The notes beneath the pieces were generated by a model. The model worked only from the letters and a program-made list of their open reading frames with translations, had not been told where the DNA came from and made no database searches. The position numbers and the translations under genes are program-made. From Roseburia sp. (lineage in GTDB: Bacteria; Bacillota; Clostridia; Lachnospirales; Lachnospiraceae), in the NCBI GenBank assembly GCA_022771695.1, contig JALEKJ010000051.1, forward strand, positions 1-41,991: a stretch of DNA of 41,991 nt, written 5' to 3'. Position 1 is the stretch's first letter. Every line of letters starts with the position of its first letter. Shown here piece after piece: positions 34,377 through 41,991 of this stretch.

Positions 34377-34404
34377 CTTATAGCGTACCACGTTTATAGG
34401 TAAA
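34377..34404 (-). promoter_or_regulatory. Candidate promoter of the SIR2-TPR gene
   Basis: Minus strand TTTACC (34399-34404), 16-base spacer, TATAAG (34377-34382), in the 88-base gap after the ABC exporter gene. Confidence 0.5.
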
Positions 34405-34419
34405 TGGCAAGTATTCCCT

Positions 34420-36075
34420 CTACATCGCAATCACATCATCCGCAATTCCCATGGTAGATTTACGATGTGATACCAGTAAAATTGTCTTATTTTCTTTTTC
34501 CTGTGCGAGGCTCTTTAAAATCATTCCTTCGTTTAGGCTATCAATGTTGCTGGTCGGCTCATCCAGAAAAAGAATATCCGCATCATGCAGAAACGCTCGT
34601 GCAATTCCGATTCGCTGACGTTCCCCGCCGGAAAGCGAATCTCCAAGTTCCGAAAGTTTCGTCTCATAGCCCTGCGGAAGTGTCATGATAAAGTCGTGGA
34701 TAGATGCCTTTCTTGCAGCTTCCATAACCTCCTCCCGCGTTGCATCCTCTTTTGCCACTTTGATATTGTTCTCAATCGTATCATGGAACAAAAATGTTTC
34801 CTGCGTCACATAAGAAATATTCTTCCGAAGCACGTTCGTATTGATATGGTTGACATTCTCACTTCCATATAAGATATTTCCCTGTTCTGTCTCATAAAAG
34901 CGCATCAAAAGCTTTAAAAGCGTGGACTTTCCGCAACCGCTCTTTCCCAAAATACCGTGGATATGATTTTTTGAAAAGGTTGCCGAGAAGTCGCTCAGCA
35001 CTTCTTTTTGCTCAGTATAGGTATAGCAGACATTCTCGCAACGGATATCTCCCTCACAGATTTCGCTTCCGTCTGTCACATCATAAACCACCGGCTTTTC
35101 CGCAAGGATATCGAGCACACGGTTTCCACTCGCCAAGGTGTGATGAAGATTATTGGAAAGTGATGACAATGCCGCTGTCGGTCCGAAAGAACTCATCATT
35201 GCAATAACCGCCACAATTGCATCCGCAGCATCCATAGCACCTGCCTGTGTAAGGTACGCTGTCGCAATCGCCATCACAATACCTGCCGCCAGAATAACCG
35301 CATCCGTCACAACACGCTGCCCGTTCTCCCGGTTTTTTAACTGTTCATTGACAGACTCCAGATGCTTTGTATGGTTTCTCATCTGCTCCATGCGCCCTTC
35401 CTGCTGTCCGTACTGAATAATTTCTTCCAAACCGTACAGATTATCAAGTACACAGGTGTTCAATTCTCCGAAAGAATCGCGATACTCCTGCCCTTTTTCT
35501 CCGCCTCGTCTGCCATTTATCAATGGAATCACAAGTCCCACCAACAGATAAAAGCAAGCCGCAATCCCCCCTGCCACAGGGTACAGCATTCCAATGAAAA
35601 CTACCATAAATATAGAAGTAATCACTGCAATCGCAATCGGCGAAATCGTGTGCGCATAGAAGACTTCCAGCAATTCAATATCGCTGGTGATAATCGATAT
35701 CAAATTACCTTTTCTGCTTCCATCCAGTTTCGCCGGTGCAAGGCGACGAAGTGCCGCAAACACCTGATGCCTGATTCGGGCAAGCAGTTTAAATGCAATA
35801 TAATGGTTGCTTGCCTGTTCCGCATAACGCAAAACTCCTCGCAAAAGCGCACAGACAACCATCCATACAAAAAGCACAGATAGTCTGCCTTCCCACATTC
35901 CTGTCACAAGAAGAAATCCGTATCCCCCAAAAACCGTAATAAAGGTTGCCATCAAATTTCCGATGCATCCCATCAAAATTGCAACAAACATTACCGGAAG
36001 CAAAGGTTTTATCATTCCAATTAGTCCCATCATAACGCCGAAACCGCTGCGCCGTTCTTTTTTACCAGTTGTCAT
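34420..36075 (-). CDS. ABC exporter half, permease-ATPase fusion (CydC-like)
   Basis: A 551-aa half-transporter: a six-span membrane domain (residues about 15-310) and a C-terminal ATPase with Walker A GKSGCGKSTLLKLL, signature DSLSGGERQRIGIARAF, Walker B ADILFLDEPTSNID and switch LVSHRKST. The start is ATG 36075 (MTTGKKERRSG), 5 bases after the stop of the partner gene, with AGGAGG upstream; a 20-codon extension overlapping the partner is rejected. With the next gene it forms a heterodimer resembling CydDC, which exports cysteine and glutathione in enterobacteria. The substrate is not known here, and no cytochrome bd gene is nearby. Confidence 0.88.
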   Translation of the reverse strand: MTTGKKERRSGFGVMMGLIGMIKPLLPVMFVAILMGCIGNLMATFITVFGGYGFLLVTGMWEGRLSVLFVWMVVCALLRGVLRYAEQASNHYIAFKLLARIRHQVFAALRRLAPAKLDGSRKGNLISIITSDIELLEVFYAHTISPIAIAVITSIFMVVFIGMLYPVAGGIAACFYLLVGLVIPLINGRRGGEKGQEYRDSFGELNTCVLDNLYGLEEIIQYGQQEGRMEQMRNHTKHLESVNEQLKNRENGQRVVTDAVILAAGIVMAIATAYLTQAGAMDAADAIVAVIAMMSSFGPTAALSSLSNNLHHTLASGNRVLDILAEKPVVYDVTDGSEICEGDIRCENVCYTYTEQKEVLSDFSATFSKNHIHGILGKSGCGKSTLLKLLMRFYETEQGNILYGSENVNHINTNVLRKNISYVTQETFLFHDTIENNIKVAKEDATREEVMEAARKASIHDFIMTLPQGYETKLSELGDSLSGGERQRIGIARAFLHDADILFLDEPTSNIDSLNEGMILKSLAQEKENKTILLVSHRKSTMGIADDVIAM

Positions 36076-36079
36076 CTCC

Positions 36080-37852
36080 CTATGCCTCCTTTGCAAAATT
36101 TTCCAACTCTTGCTGTGTCCGATAAAGTGAAGCATAGTATCCCCCCTGCTCCATCAATGTCTCATGCGTACCGGTCTCAACCATGTTGGTTGCCTGCATT
36201 TCCTGTACCGCGTCATCTTCCTTGCTAATTTCAGAAGTTGCCCTAAGCACAAAAATTCTGTCCGCCCCCACCACATTGGCAAGACGATGTGAAATCAAAA
36301 TCACCGTCTTCTTGTGCGCCAGTCCATACACAACTTCCATAATCTTATTTTCACTCTCTACATCAACATTTGAGGTCGCCTCATCAAAAATATAGATATC
36401 GCTGTCATGCAGCAACGCTCGTGCCAATGCCAGTCGCTGTTTCTGTCCGCCCGACAGATTGGATGCTTTTTCCGAAAGCGGCATGAGCAGTCCGCCTTTT
36501 TCCATAATCGTGTCGTAGAGGTCGACCTGTCGTAATACTTCTTCCATCTCATGAATACTTGCATCTGCTTTTCCCATTTTAAGATTGTCCATAACTGTTC
36601 CCGCAAAAAGATAGCTGTCATGACAGACACGAGTCACCTTCCGGTACAACGTCTGTTCCTTTATATCCGTAAGCTTTACACCGCCAATCTGAATGTTTCC
36701 GGAATTACCACGATTTGTTCCCATAATAAGCGAAGCAATCGTACTTTTCCCGCAACCGGATGCCCCCACAAACGCCACGAAGCTCTTTTCCGGAATCTCA
36801 AAGGACATCTCGCTTAGCACCTTCTTATCCTCTGTATAACCAAAGCTTACGTTGGAAAACTCTATGTTGCTTCCTTCAACCTCTGTTACTGTGCCATTCT
36901 CTGATTCCGGTGCATCAAGAAGCTTAAAGATTTTGTCCGCTGCCGCGTTTCCGTTCATTGCAATGTGAAAAAACGATCCCAAAAGGCGCAATGGCAAAAA
37001 AAACTCCGCAGATATCATCGTGATAAAAAAGCATTCTGCCAACGAAATATTACCCGCGCGCAATTCCAAGATGCTTAAGATGATTCCGACTGCTGCGCCG
37101 CCGTAAGCTACAAGGTCCATGATACTGATGGAATTTAACTGCATGATGAGCACGCGCATTGTTACCTTGCGGAATTTTTCTGCTTCCTCATCCATCTTTT
37201 TTGCATAGCGTTCATCCGCCTGATAAATTTTTAAGGTTGTAAGCCCCTGTAAATTTTCAAGGAACGTATCCCCCAACTCTGTATATGTTCCCCAGTATTT
37301 TGCCAACAAACGTTTCGCAAATTTCTGCACCGCAACAATAGAAAGTGGAATAAGTGGCACGCAAAGCAACAGGATAACTGCGACCTTCATACTCATGGTT
37401 CCTACAATTATAAATAATGTTATCGGTGCCAGCATACTATAAAAAAACTGCGGTACGTATTTTCCAAAATAGATTTCGAGCTGGTCTACCCCCTCCGTGC
37501 TGACCTGTACCGCCTCAGAGGTAGCTACCGTATCGCGATAAGAAGCGCCAAGGCGCATCAGTTTTTCATACACAAGTTCCCGCAATCTGCGTTTCACATT
37601 CGTGGATGCAAAAAATGACAGACGGCTTCCAATCGTTGTCGCTACGGCTCTCACGAGAAGTGCCGCTACAAATGCAATCAACAGATACAGCATTTTTCCT
37701 GACACATCCTGTTTTAAAATGCTCTCCACAAAGCCCGCAAGGACCACCATCAACACGACATTTGCGAGCAGTGACACCCACTGCGTCACCACCATGCCGA
37801 TAACATATTTCATATTATCCGAAAATTCTTTTAATAAGCGCTTATGAAACAT
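36080..37852 (-). CDS. ABC exporter half, permease-ATPase fusion (CydD-like)
   Basis: A 590-aa half-transporter. The membrane domain (residues about 15-320, MKYVIGMVVTQWVSLLANVV...) precedes an ATPase with Walker A GASGCGKSTIASLIMG, signature NLSGGQKQRLALARALL, Walker B IYIFDEATSNVD and switch LISHRLANV. Both ATP sites look competent in the pair. Its start overlaps the YgbA_NO gene; ATG 37852 (MFHKRLLKEF) has GGAG 7 bases upstream and is preferred to ATG 37858. Membrane-bound partner of the preceding entry. Confidence 0.88.
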   Translation of the reverse strand: MFHKRLLKEFSDNMKYVIGMVVTQWVSLLANVVLMVVLAGFVESILKQDVSGKMLYLLIAFVAALLVRAVATTIGSRLSFFASTNVKRRLRELVYEKLMRLGASYRDTVATSEAVQVSTEGVDQLEIYFGKYVPQFFYSMLAPITLFIIVGTMSMKVAVILLLCVPLIPLSIVAVQKFAKRLLAKYWGTYTELGDTFLENLQGLTTLKIYQADERYAKKMDEEAEKFRKVTMRVLIMQLNSISIMDLVAYGGAAVGIILSILELRAGNISLAECFFITMISAEFFLPLRLLGSFFHIAMNGNAAADKIFKLLDAPESENGTVTEVEGSNIEFSNVSFGYTEDKKVLSEMSFEIPEKSFVAFVGASGCGKSTIASLIMGTNRGNSGNIQIGGVKLTDIKEQTLYRKVTRVCHDSYLFAGTVMDNLKMGKADASIHEMEEVLRQVDLYDTIMEKGGLLMPLSEKASNLSGGQKQRLALARALLHDSDIYIFDEATSNVDVESENKIMEVVYGLAHKKTVILISHRLANVVGADRIFVLRATSEISKEDDAVQEMQATNMVETGTHETLMEQGGYYASLYRTQQELENFAKEA

Positions 37853-38201
37853 ATTCATTCTCCATTCTGTTCTTTTTTGACCGAATTGTCACCCATATAT
37901 GACGCAGCGCCAATACCGGATGCACCAAAAGCATACGTGGTCCTGCATAACGCATCACATCACGGATTCTCTCCTGCATATTCTTCGAATAACAATGCAC
38001 TTTACAGGCACTGCAAAATGTCTTGGTTTCCATAAACGGACACTTTTCCGTACGTAACACGGCGTAATCAAGCAACCCCTGACACTCCTGACAGAGTTCG
38101 CCACGTCGTCTCTGATGCATTCCATGACAATAGATTCCTATCATGGCTGATACGGTCTGTTTTTCTTTCTCTCTCTTTTTCTCAATGTGCTTTTCGTTCA
38201 T
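37842..38201 (-). CDS. YgbA_NO family protein (nitrous-oxide-stimulated promoter family)
   Basis: A 119-aa protein matching the YgbA_NO family (PF11756), with a basic start (EKKREKEKQTVSAMIGIYCHGMH) and a cysteine cluster (CQECQGLLDYA, CPFMETKTFCSACKVHCYSKNMQERIRDVMRYAGPRML). In E. coli ygbA is controlled by the nitric-oxide sensor NsrR and supports growth after NO stress. The conserved cysteines suggest a metal or thiol function. It is 2 bases downstream of the DUF454 gene and overlaps the CydD-like gene, so the four genes form one operon. Confidence 0.88.
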   Translation of the reverse strand: MNEKHIEKKREKEKQTVSAMIGIYCHGMHQRRRGELCQECQGLLDYAVLRTEKCPFMETKTFCSACKVHCYSKNMQERIRDVMRYAGPRMLLVHPVLALRHIWVTIRSKKNRMENEYVS

Positions 38202-38203
38202 CT

Positions 38204-38632
38204 CTAGCCTTCCACTTCCGGAACCACTTTTGTTTCGGTAGCTTCCACACCTGCAGTTTCCGCTTTCTCAACAGTCTTTATTTTAAATAAGAAATAGTAA
38301 AAATGTCCCAGCGCTACGATGAGAATAATCGCTTTGGCAAATACCGGTGAAAAAATAAATCCGATGGCAAACACAATTCCGAGCATAATAAGCATGTTGC
38401 GCTTTGCCTCTTTATCCATTGCCTTATTTTTTACTGCCTGTTCAATATATCGCTGATATAGGTTTGTCGAAACAAACCAGCGGTGGAAACGTTCAGAACC
38501 TCTTGCAAAGAAAAATGCAGCCGCAAGAAGGAACGGTGTTGTCGGTATTACCGGCATTACTGCTCCCGCCGCACCAATTCCAAAAAACAAGAATCCCAAT
38601 CCTACACAGATGATATTTAATATTTTCTTCAT
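38204..38632 (-). CDS. DUF454 (YbaN-like) membrane protein
   Basis: A 142-aa inner-membrane protein with three or four spans. It has the family core GIGAAGAVMPVIPTTPFLLAAAF followed by FFARGSERFHRW, LYQRYIEQAVKNKAM, then two further spans and a soluble acidic tail. E. coli YbaN is the reference. Function unknown; it is often found next to CydDC-like exporters or oxidative-stress genes. First gene of the operon. GGAGG precedes the ATG. Confidence 0.88.
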   Translation of the reverse strand: MKKILNIICVGLGFLFFGIGAAGAVMPVIPTTPFLLAAAFFFARGSERFHRWFVSTNLYQRYIEQAVKNKAMDKEAKRNMLIMLGIVFAIGFIFSPVFAKAIILIVALGHFYYFLFKIKTVEKAETAGVEATETKVVPEVEG

Positions 38633-38655
38633 TTTAAACCTCCATGCGCATACTT

Positions 38656-38713
38656 GTTAGTGTCCTCTAACTTTAGCAGTGTTAGTCTATACTAACATTT
38701 GTATTTTTGTCAA
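38656..38713 (-). promoter_or_regulatory. Promoter and tandem operators of the DUF454-YgbA-ABC operon
   Basis: Promoter on the minus strand: TTGACA (38708-38713), 16-base spacer, TATAGA (38686-38691). Two inverted repeats of the form GTTAG-N6-CTAAC lie at 38656-38671 and 38681-38696, their centres 25 bases apart. The upstream one has perfect 7-bp arms (TGTTAGT/ACTAACA, 38680-38697) and covers the -10; the other is in the leader. This layout is a strong repressor site, in a style common for MarR-type regulators. The regulator gene is not in the window. Confidence 0.8.
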
Positions 38714-38734
38714 GTAAAAGATTTTTCCTTTCAG

Positions 38735-38763
38735 TTGCAAAAATCTGTACTGCGTAGTAATAT
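38735..38763 (+). promoter_or_regulatory. Candidate promoter of the first paired chemoreceptor
   Basis: TTGCAA (38735-38740), 17-base spacer, TAATAT (38758-38763), about 60 bases before the ATG. Divergent from the DUF454 promoter by some 25 bases. Confidence 0.5.
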
Positions 38764-38825
38764 TTAAATAGCGCATGTGGGAATTTTTTCCCATTTCATT
38801 TATCCTACGAAACGAGGTAAAACCT

Positions 38826-40295
38826 ATGGACACTTCAAAGCATTCGGAATCAGAACTCGCACGGAACAATAAAACAGCAATGAGCGCCCATTTTATTGAT
38901 TCTATGGTCATCATTACTTTCTGCGTACTACAAGTTTCTGCAGGATTAGTAACCTGGCTCTATGTACTTATCGCGCTTCTGCTCGGGCTTGGACCAGTCG
39001 CTTTCGAGTATGCATGCTGGAAGAAAAATCAGGAAACAGAGGCTATCAAACATCTGGTATCCATCGGTTTTGCCATTTTTTATACGTTTATTCTATTTAC
39101 CGCCACAAACCTTCTGGTCTTTGTATTTGTCATTCCAATGATACTTGTGGTTTCTATTTACAATGATGTACGCGCCTCTATCATGATTACGGTAGGCATC
39201 GTTGTGGAAAATCTGCTGGTTGTAATCATCGGTGCTGCCACCGGAAAGCTGGGCTACCTCGGTCGGGATTACGCAATACTTCAAGTCGTGTGTATGATTC
39301 TAATCGGTGTCTATTCTTTCTTTACTGCCAAGACATCAAATCAGAACTCCTTACAGAAAATTTCTATCGCCAAGGAAGCTCATGAACAAACGGAAGCAGT
39401 TCTACATGATTTATCACAGCTCTCCGAAGAGCTTAAGACAGGCATTGAAGATATTTACACAGAATTAGAAAAGTTAAATGCCTCTTCCCTGACAACCCGA
39501 AATGCCATGCAGGAAGTGGCTACCGGTGCGAACGACACCGCAGAAGCGGTTTCCAACCAGTTGCAGCAGACAGAATCTATTCAGCAGCAGGTCGACATGG
39601 TAGTTAATGCCACGAATCAGATTTCTGACAATATGCAGCATACTCTGGCTGTTTTAGATGCCGGCACCAAAGACGTGGGACTTCTGGTTCATCAGGTCGA
39701 CGCTTCTGTGCAAAACGGTGCAGATGTTGCAAATATGCTGCAGACACTTGACCAATATATAAAAGAAATGAACTCTATCGTTGAACTGATTAGCGGTATT
39801 GCCAATCAGACTGCTCTGCTCTCCCTCAACGCAAGTATTGAGGCTGCCAGGGCAGGTGAAGCAGGCCGTGGTTTTGCCGTTGTCGCATCTGAAATTTCAG
39901 GTATGGCAGCTCAAACCAACGATGCAACGACTCACATCACAAATTTAATTCAGAATGTATCCTCTTCTATTACGGAAGTCGTCGGTGTCATCTATCAGAT
40001 GATTGACGGAATCAACGAAGAAAAGCAGTCCACAGAGCACACTGCCGACAGCTTTGATTCCATACAGAATAACACTTTATCTATCCGCGATAACGTGGAT
40101 AACCTTGCCACAAATATCGCAGATTTAAAAAATGCTAACCGCTTTATCACAGACTCTATCCAAACAATTTCCGCCATTTCGCAGGAAGTCTCTGCCCATG
40201 CTGCTGAGACTATGAATGCCGAAGAAGAAAATGAGGTAATCCTAAACCATATCAGTCAAAAAATGCAGGAATTAATGGCGCTTATTAACCATTAA
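38826..40295 (+). CDS. Methyl-accepting chemotaxis protein, paralogue 1
   Basis: A 489-aa chemoreceptor with an N-terminal multi-span region (residues about 18-175, no external sensor domain) and a coiled-coil signalling domain with an intact tip ([18 protein letters not shown], then EAGRGFAVVASEISGMA). No HAMP is evident. It is a close paralogue of the next gene: both begin with ARNNKTAM-AHFIDS and share LGYLGRDYA. Compared with it, the linker after the last span is 14 residues (two heptads) longer. I start at ATG 38826 (MDTSKHSESEL) after GAGG; the frame is open upstream but without a site. Confidence 0.92.
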   Translation: MDTSKHSESELARNNKTAMSAHFIDSMVIITFCVLQVSAGLVTWLYVLIALLLGLGPVAFEYACWKKNQETEAIKHLVSIGFAIFYTFILFTATNLLVFVFVIPMILVVSIYNDVRASIMITVGIVVENLLVVIIGAATGKLGYLGRDYAILQVVCMILIGVYSFFTAKTSNQNSLQKISIAKEAHEQTEAVLHDLSQLSEELKTGIEDIYTELEKLNASSLTTRNAMQEVATGANDTAEAVSNQLQQTESIQQQVDMVVNATNQISDNMQHTLAVLDAGTKDVGLLVHQVDASVQNGADVANMLQTLDQYIKEMNSIVELISGIANQTALLSLNASIEAARAGEAGRGFAVVASEISGMAAQTNDATTHITNLIQNVSSSITEVVGVIYQMIDGINEEKQSTEHTADSFDSIQNNTLSIRDNVDNLATNIADLKNANRFITDSIQTISAISQEVSAHAAETMNAEEENEVILNHISQKMQELMALINH

Positions 40296-40345
40296 TATAT
40301 TTCACAAACTTTGTGCGAACGCTTTCGCACAGATGGAGGGAGAGC

Positions 40346-41779
40346 ATGAAACATCAAAAGGTTGCAAGTGCTGCTACACCACTTGCAAGGAACAATAAAA
40401 CTGCCATGATGGCACATTTTATCGATTCACTTGTGATCATTATCTTTTGCATATTGCAGGCGACTGCAGCACTTGTGACTTGGAATTATGTTCTAATCAC
40501 ATTAGTGCTCGGACTCGGTCCTGTTTTGATTGAACGCATCTGTTGGAAGAAAAATCACGAGACCCCCGCCATCAAGCATCTGGCATCCATCGGCTTTGCC
40601 GTTTTCTATACGTTCATCCTATTTACTGCAACAAATCAGCTAGTCTTCGTATTCGTCGTGCCAATGGTACTCATGATTTCCATTTACAATGACATGCGCG
40701 CCTCACTTATGATTACGGTCGGAATCATCGTCGAGAATATTCTGGCAGTTTCTATCGGTGCCACCACCGGGAAGCTTGGCTACCTCGGTCGGGATTATGC
40801 CGTAATCCAAGTTGTCTTTGTTATCTTGGTTGGGGTCTATTCCATTTTTACCACAAAGACACTGCATTCAAATTTCAAACAGGTTCTCTCTGATCTTGCT
40901 TCTGTATCAGAACAGATGAAAACCGGCATTGAAGATATCAACTTGGACCTTTTAAGACTCAATGACGCTTCCGCTTCCACTATCAATGCAATGCAGGAGG
41001 TTTCTACCGGCACAAACGACACAGCAGAAGCTGTTCAAAGCCAGTTATTGCAGACACAGGAAATCCAGAGCAAAGTGAATCTCGTCTCCGCTTCCACTGA
41101 CCGGATTACGGATCATATGCGTGAAACTCTGTCCATCTTAGAGCAGGGTAATAAAAATGTTTCGGTTCTGGTGGAAAAAGTAGACGCTTCCGTACAGAGC
41201 GGTGTCGATGTTGCAGAAAAGCTACACATTCTTGAACAATCCGTAACCGAGATGAATTCCATTGTGGAATTCATCAGCACTATCGCCCGAGAAACCGGGC
41301 TACTTGCACTTAACGCCCGTATTGAGGCTTCCCACGCAGGCAATTTCGGAAAGGGATTTGCTGTTGTTGCTTCCGAGTTCTCCGACATGGCAACTCAGAC
41401 CAAAGAAGCTACAACACACATTGCGGATTTGATTGAAAACACCTCATCCGGTATCAATGAGGTGGTCACTGTCATCTATCAGATGATTGACAGCATTCAG
41501 GAAGAAAAACAGTCCACAGACAGCACGGCAGACAGTTTCTCTTTGATTCAAGAAAGCACGCTCTCTATCCGTGACAATGTCGAGATTCTCACCGGTCACA
41601 TTCAGGATTTAAAAGAAGCAAACAATCTGATTACCGATTCCATCGAAACAATCTCTGCTGTCTCAGAGGAAGTATCCGCCCATGCCGCAGAGACCACGAG
41701 CGCAGAGGAAGAAAGTGCTGCAATCCTCACACGTATCGATGATCGGATGCACGAGTTATTAGAAGTTATTAAGCAATAA
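40346..41779 (+). CDS. Methyl-accepting chemotaxis protein, paralogue 2 with degenerate tip
   Basis: A 477-aa paralogue of the preceding receptor with the same multi-span N-terminus. The signalling tip is altered: RETGLLALNARIEASHAG followed by [13 protein letters not shown]. At the positions of Tsr R388 and E391 it has His and Asn, and an Arg replaces the Ala after LNA; R388 is important for trimer contacts in E. coli. The rest of the coiled coil is intact. It may signal weakly or modulate the partner. The start is ATG 40346 (MKHQKVAS) with GGAGG upstream; 50 bases after the first receptor. Confidence 0.9.
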   Translation: MKHQKVASAATPLARNNKTAMMAHFIDSLVIIIFCILQATAALVTWNYVLITLVLGLGPVLIERICWKKNHETPAIKHLASIGFAVFYTFILFTATNQLVFVFVVPMVLMISIYNDMRASLMITVGIIVENILAVSIGATTGKLGYLGRDYAVIQVVFVILVGVYSIFTTKTLHSNFKQVLSDLASVSEQMKTGIEDINLDLLRLNDASASTINAMQEVSTGTNDTAEAVQSQLLQTQEIQSKVNLVSASTDRITDHMRETLSILEQGNKNVSVLVEKVDASVQSGVDVAEKLHILEQSVTEMNSIVEFISTIARETGLLALNARIEASHAGNFGKGFAVVASEFSDMATQTKEATTHIADLIENTSSGINEVVTVIYQMIDSIQEEKQSTDSTADSFSLIQESTLSIRDNVEILTGHIQDLKEANNLITDSIETISAVSEEVSAHAAETTSAEEESAAILTRIDDRMHELLEVIKQ

Positions 41780-41791
41780 TTGAAAAACATT

Positions 41792-41849
41792 AAAGGGAGC
41801 ATCATTGTGAAAGAATATCTTCACATTTTTTCACAACGATGCTCCCTTT
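41792..41849 (+). terminator. Long hairpin after the paired chemoreceptors
   Basis: AAAGGGAGCATC-A-TTGTGA (from 41792) pairs with its complement ending 41849, with one mismatch or bulge, for about 19 bp around an AT-rich loop. It probably terminates the chemoreceptor transcript, although a T-tract is poor. Confidence 0.7.
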
Positions 41850-41853
41850 GATT

Positions 41854-41991
41854 GAGTCTGTGAAAGTTTTTCTGTAAATAAAGATTTATGGGGTCTTCTA
41901 TGATAAAATTTAAAATCATAGGAGGCCTTTTATTATGGCAAGAGAAAAGAAACCCGTACACAAAGTACAACTGACCGAAGGTAAACGTAAC
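41854..41991 (+). mobile_element. Left end of a probable IS256-family element
   Basis: From about 41854 the sequence changes from chemoreceptor-associated to a leader for the transposase-like gene. A GAGTCTGTGAAAG-like end may be the terminal inverted repeat. An internal inverted repeat CTATGAT/ATCATAG (41898-41921) abuts the ribosome site GGAGG. The right end is outside the window, so the element's limits are not proven. Confidence 0.45.
41935..41991 (+). CDS. Transposase N-terminus, IS256-like (partial)
   Basis: Only 19 codons are visible, MAREKKPVHKVQLTEGKRN, after a good AGGAGG site. This N-terminus resembles that of IS256-family transposases of Clostridia, which continue with a helical DNA-binding region and a DDE domain. 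The call is by memory of the family opening; the catalytic part is outside the window. Confidence 0.6.
   Translation, partial: MAREKKPVHKVQLTEGKRN

Noticed and set aside
38687..38914. 75-aa minus-strand frame
   Set aside because: Antisense to the chemoreceptor start and across two promoters; no start site or family features.

Overview
The window is chromosomal DNA from a low-to-mid GC Gram-positive anaerobe, most likely a Lachnospiraceae-type Clostridia. The evidence is a Bacillus/Clostridia-style division and cell-wall (dcw) gene order, a Spo0E-like sporulation protein, a DUF1540 protein, a threonine T-box, a CIRCE-controlled groESL operon, an [FeFe]-hydrogenase-type protein with a Rex-like operator, and several chemoreceptors. 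Most genes lie on the minus strand. No rRNA, tRNA or CRISPR array was seen.

Region 1 (1-12,900, minus strand) is the dcw cluster, read from right to left: mraZ, rsmH, ftsL-like, pbpB/ftsI-like, spoVD-like, mraY, murD, ftsW/spoVE and the start of ftsQ/divIB. It is split between the two penicillin-binding protein genes by a complete three-gene ABC importer on the opposite strand (5768-8529), which has its own promoter and a perfect bidirectional terminator. murE, murG and murB, present in the B. subtilis cluster, are absent from the expected places. Upstream of mraZ lie two consecutive terminators and an array of AAAGTGG boxes spaced in helical turns, matching MraZ binding sites.

Region 2 (12,900-26,130) holds housekeeping and accessory genes: an unlisted 54-aa Spo0E-like gene, a zinc-dependent phospholipase C-like protein, a DUF1540 protein, thrS behind a T-box with specifier ACC and a small membrane-protein gene, a SEC-C protein with a compact structured 5' leader, a HAD hydrolase, purA with a hairpin in its leader, a divergent LysR/MATE pair sharing a strong palindrome, degV-mgsA, and a Nudix-chemoreceptor pair.

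Region 3 (26,130-32,400) holds groES-groEL with CIRCE, a DUF2974 alpha/beta hydrolase, a Cof-type HAD phosphatase and a monomeric, group-B-like [FeFe]-hydrogenase protein with a Rex-type operator at its transcription start.

Region 4 (32,400-41,991) is the most accessory-looking part. A SIR2-TPR protein resembling SIR2 effectors of prokaryotic immunity sits downstream of a tightly packed operon of DUF454 (YbaN), a YgbA_NO protein and a heterodimeric CydDC-like ABC exporter. That operon is headed by two identical-architecture operators (GTTAG-N6-CTAAC), one lying on the -10. Divergent from it are two paralogous chemoreceptors, the second with a degenerate signalling tip, and the start of a probable IS256-family transposase at the right edge. 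The best candidates for something undescribed are the SIR2-TPR gene with its neighbour operon, the structured SEC-C leader RNA, the T-box/small-membrane-protein/thrS unit and the ABC importer inserted in the dcw cluster.
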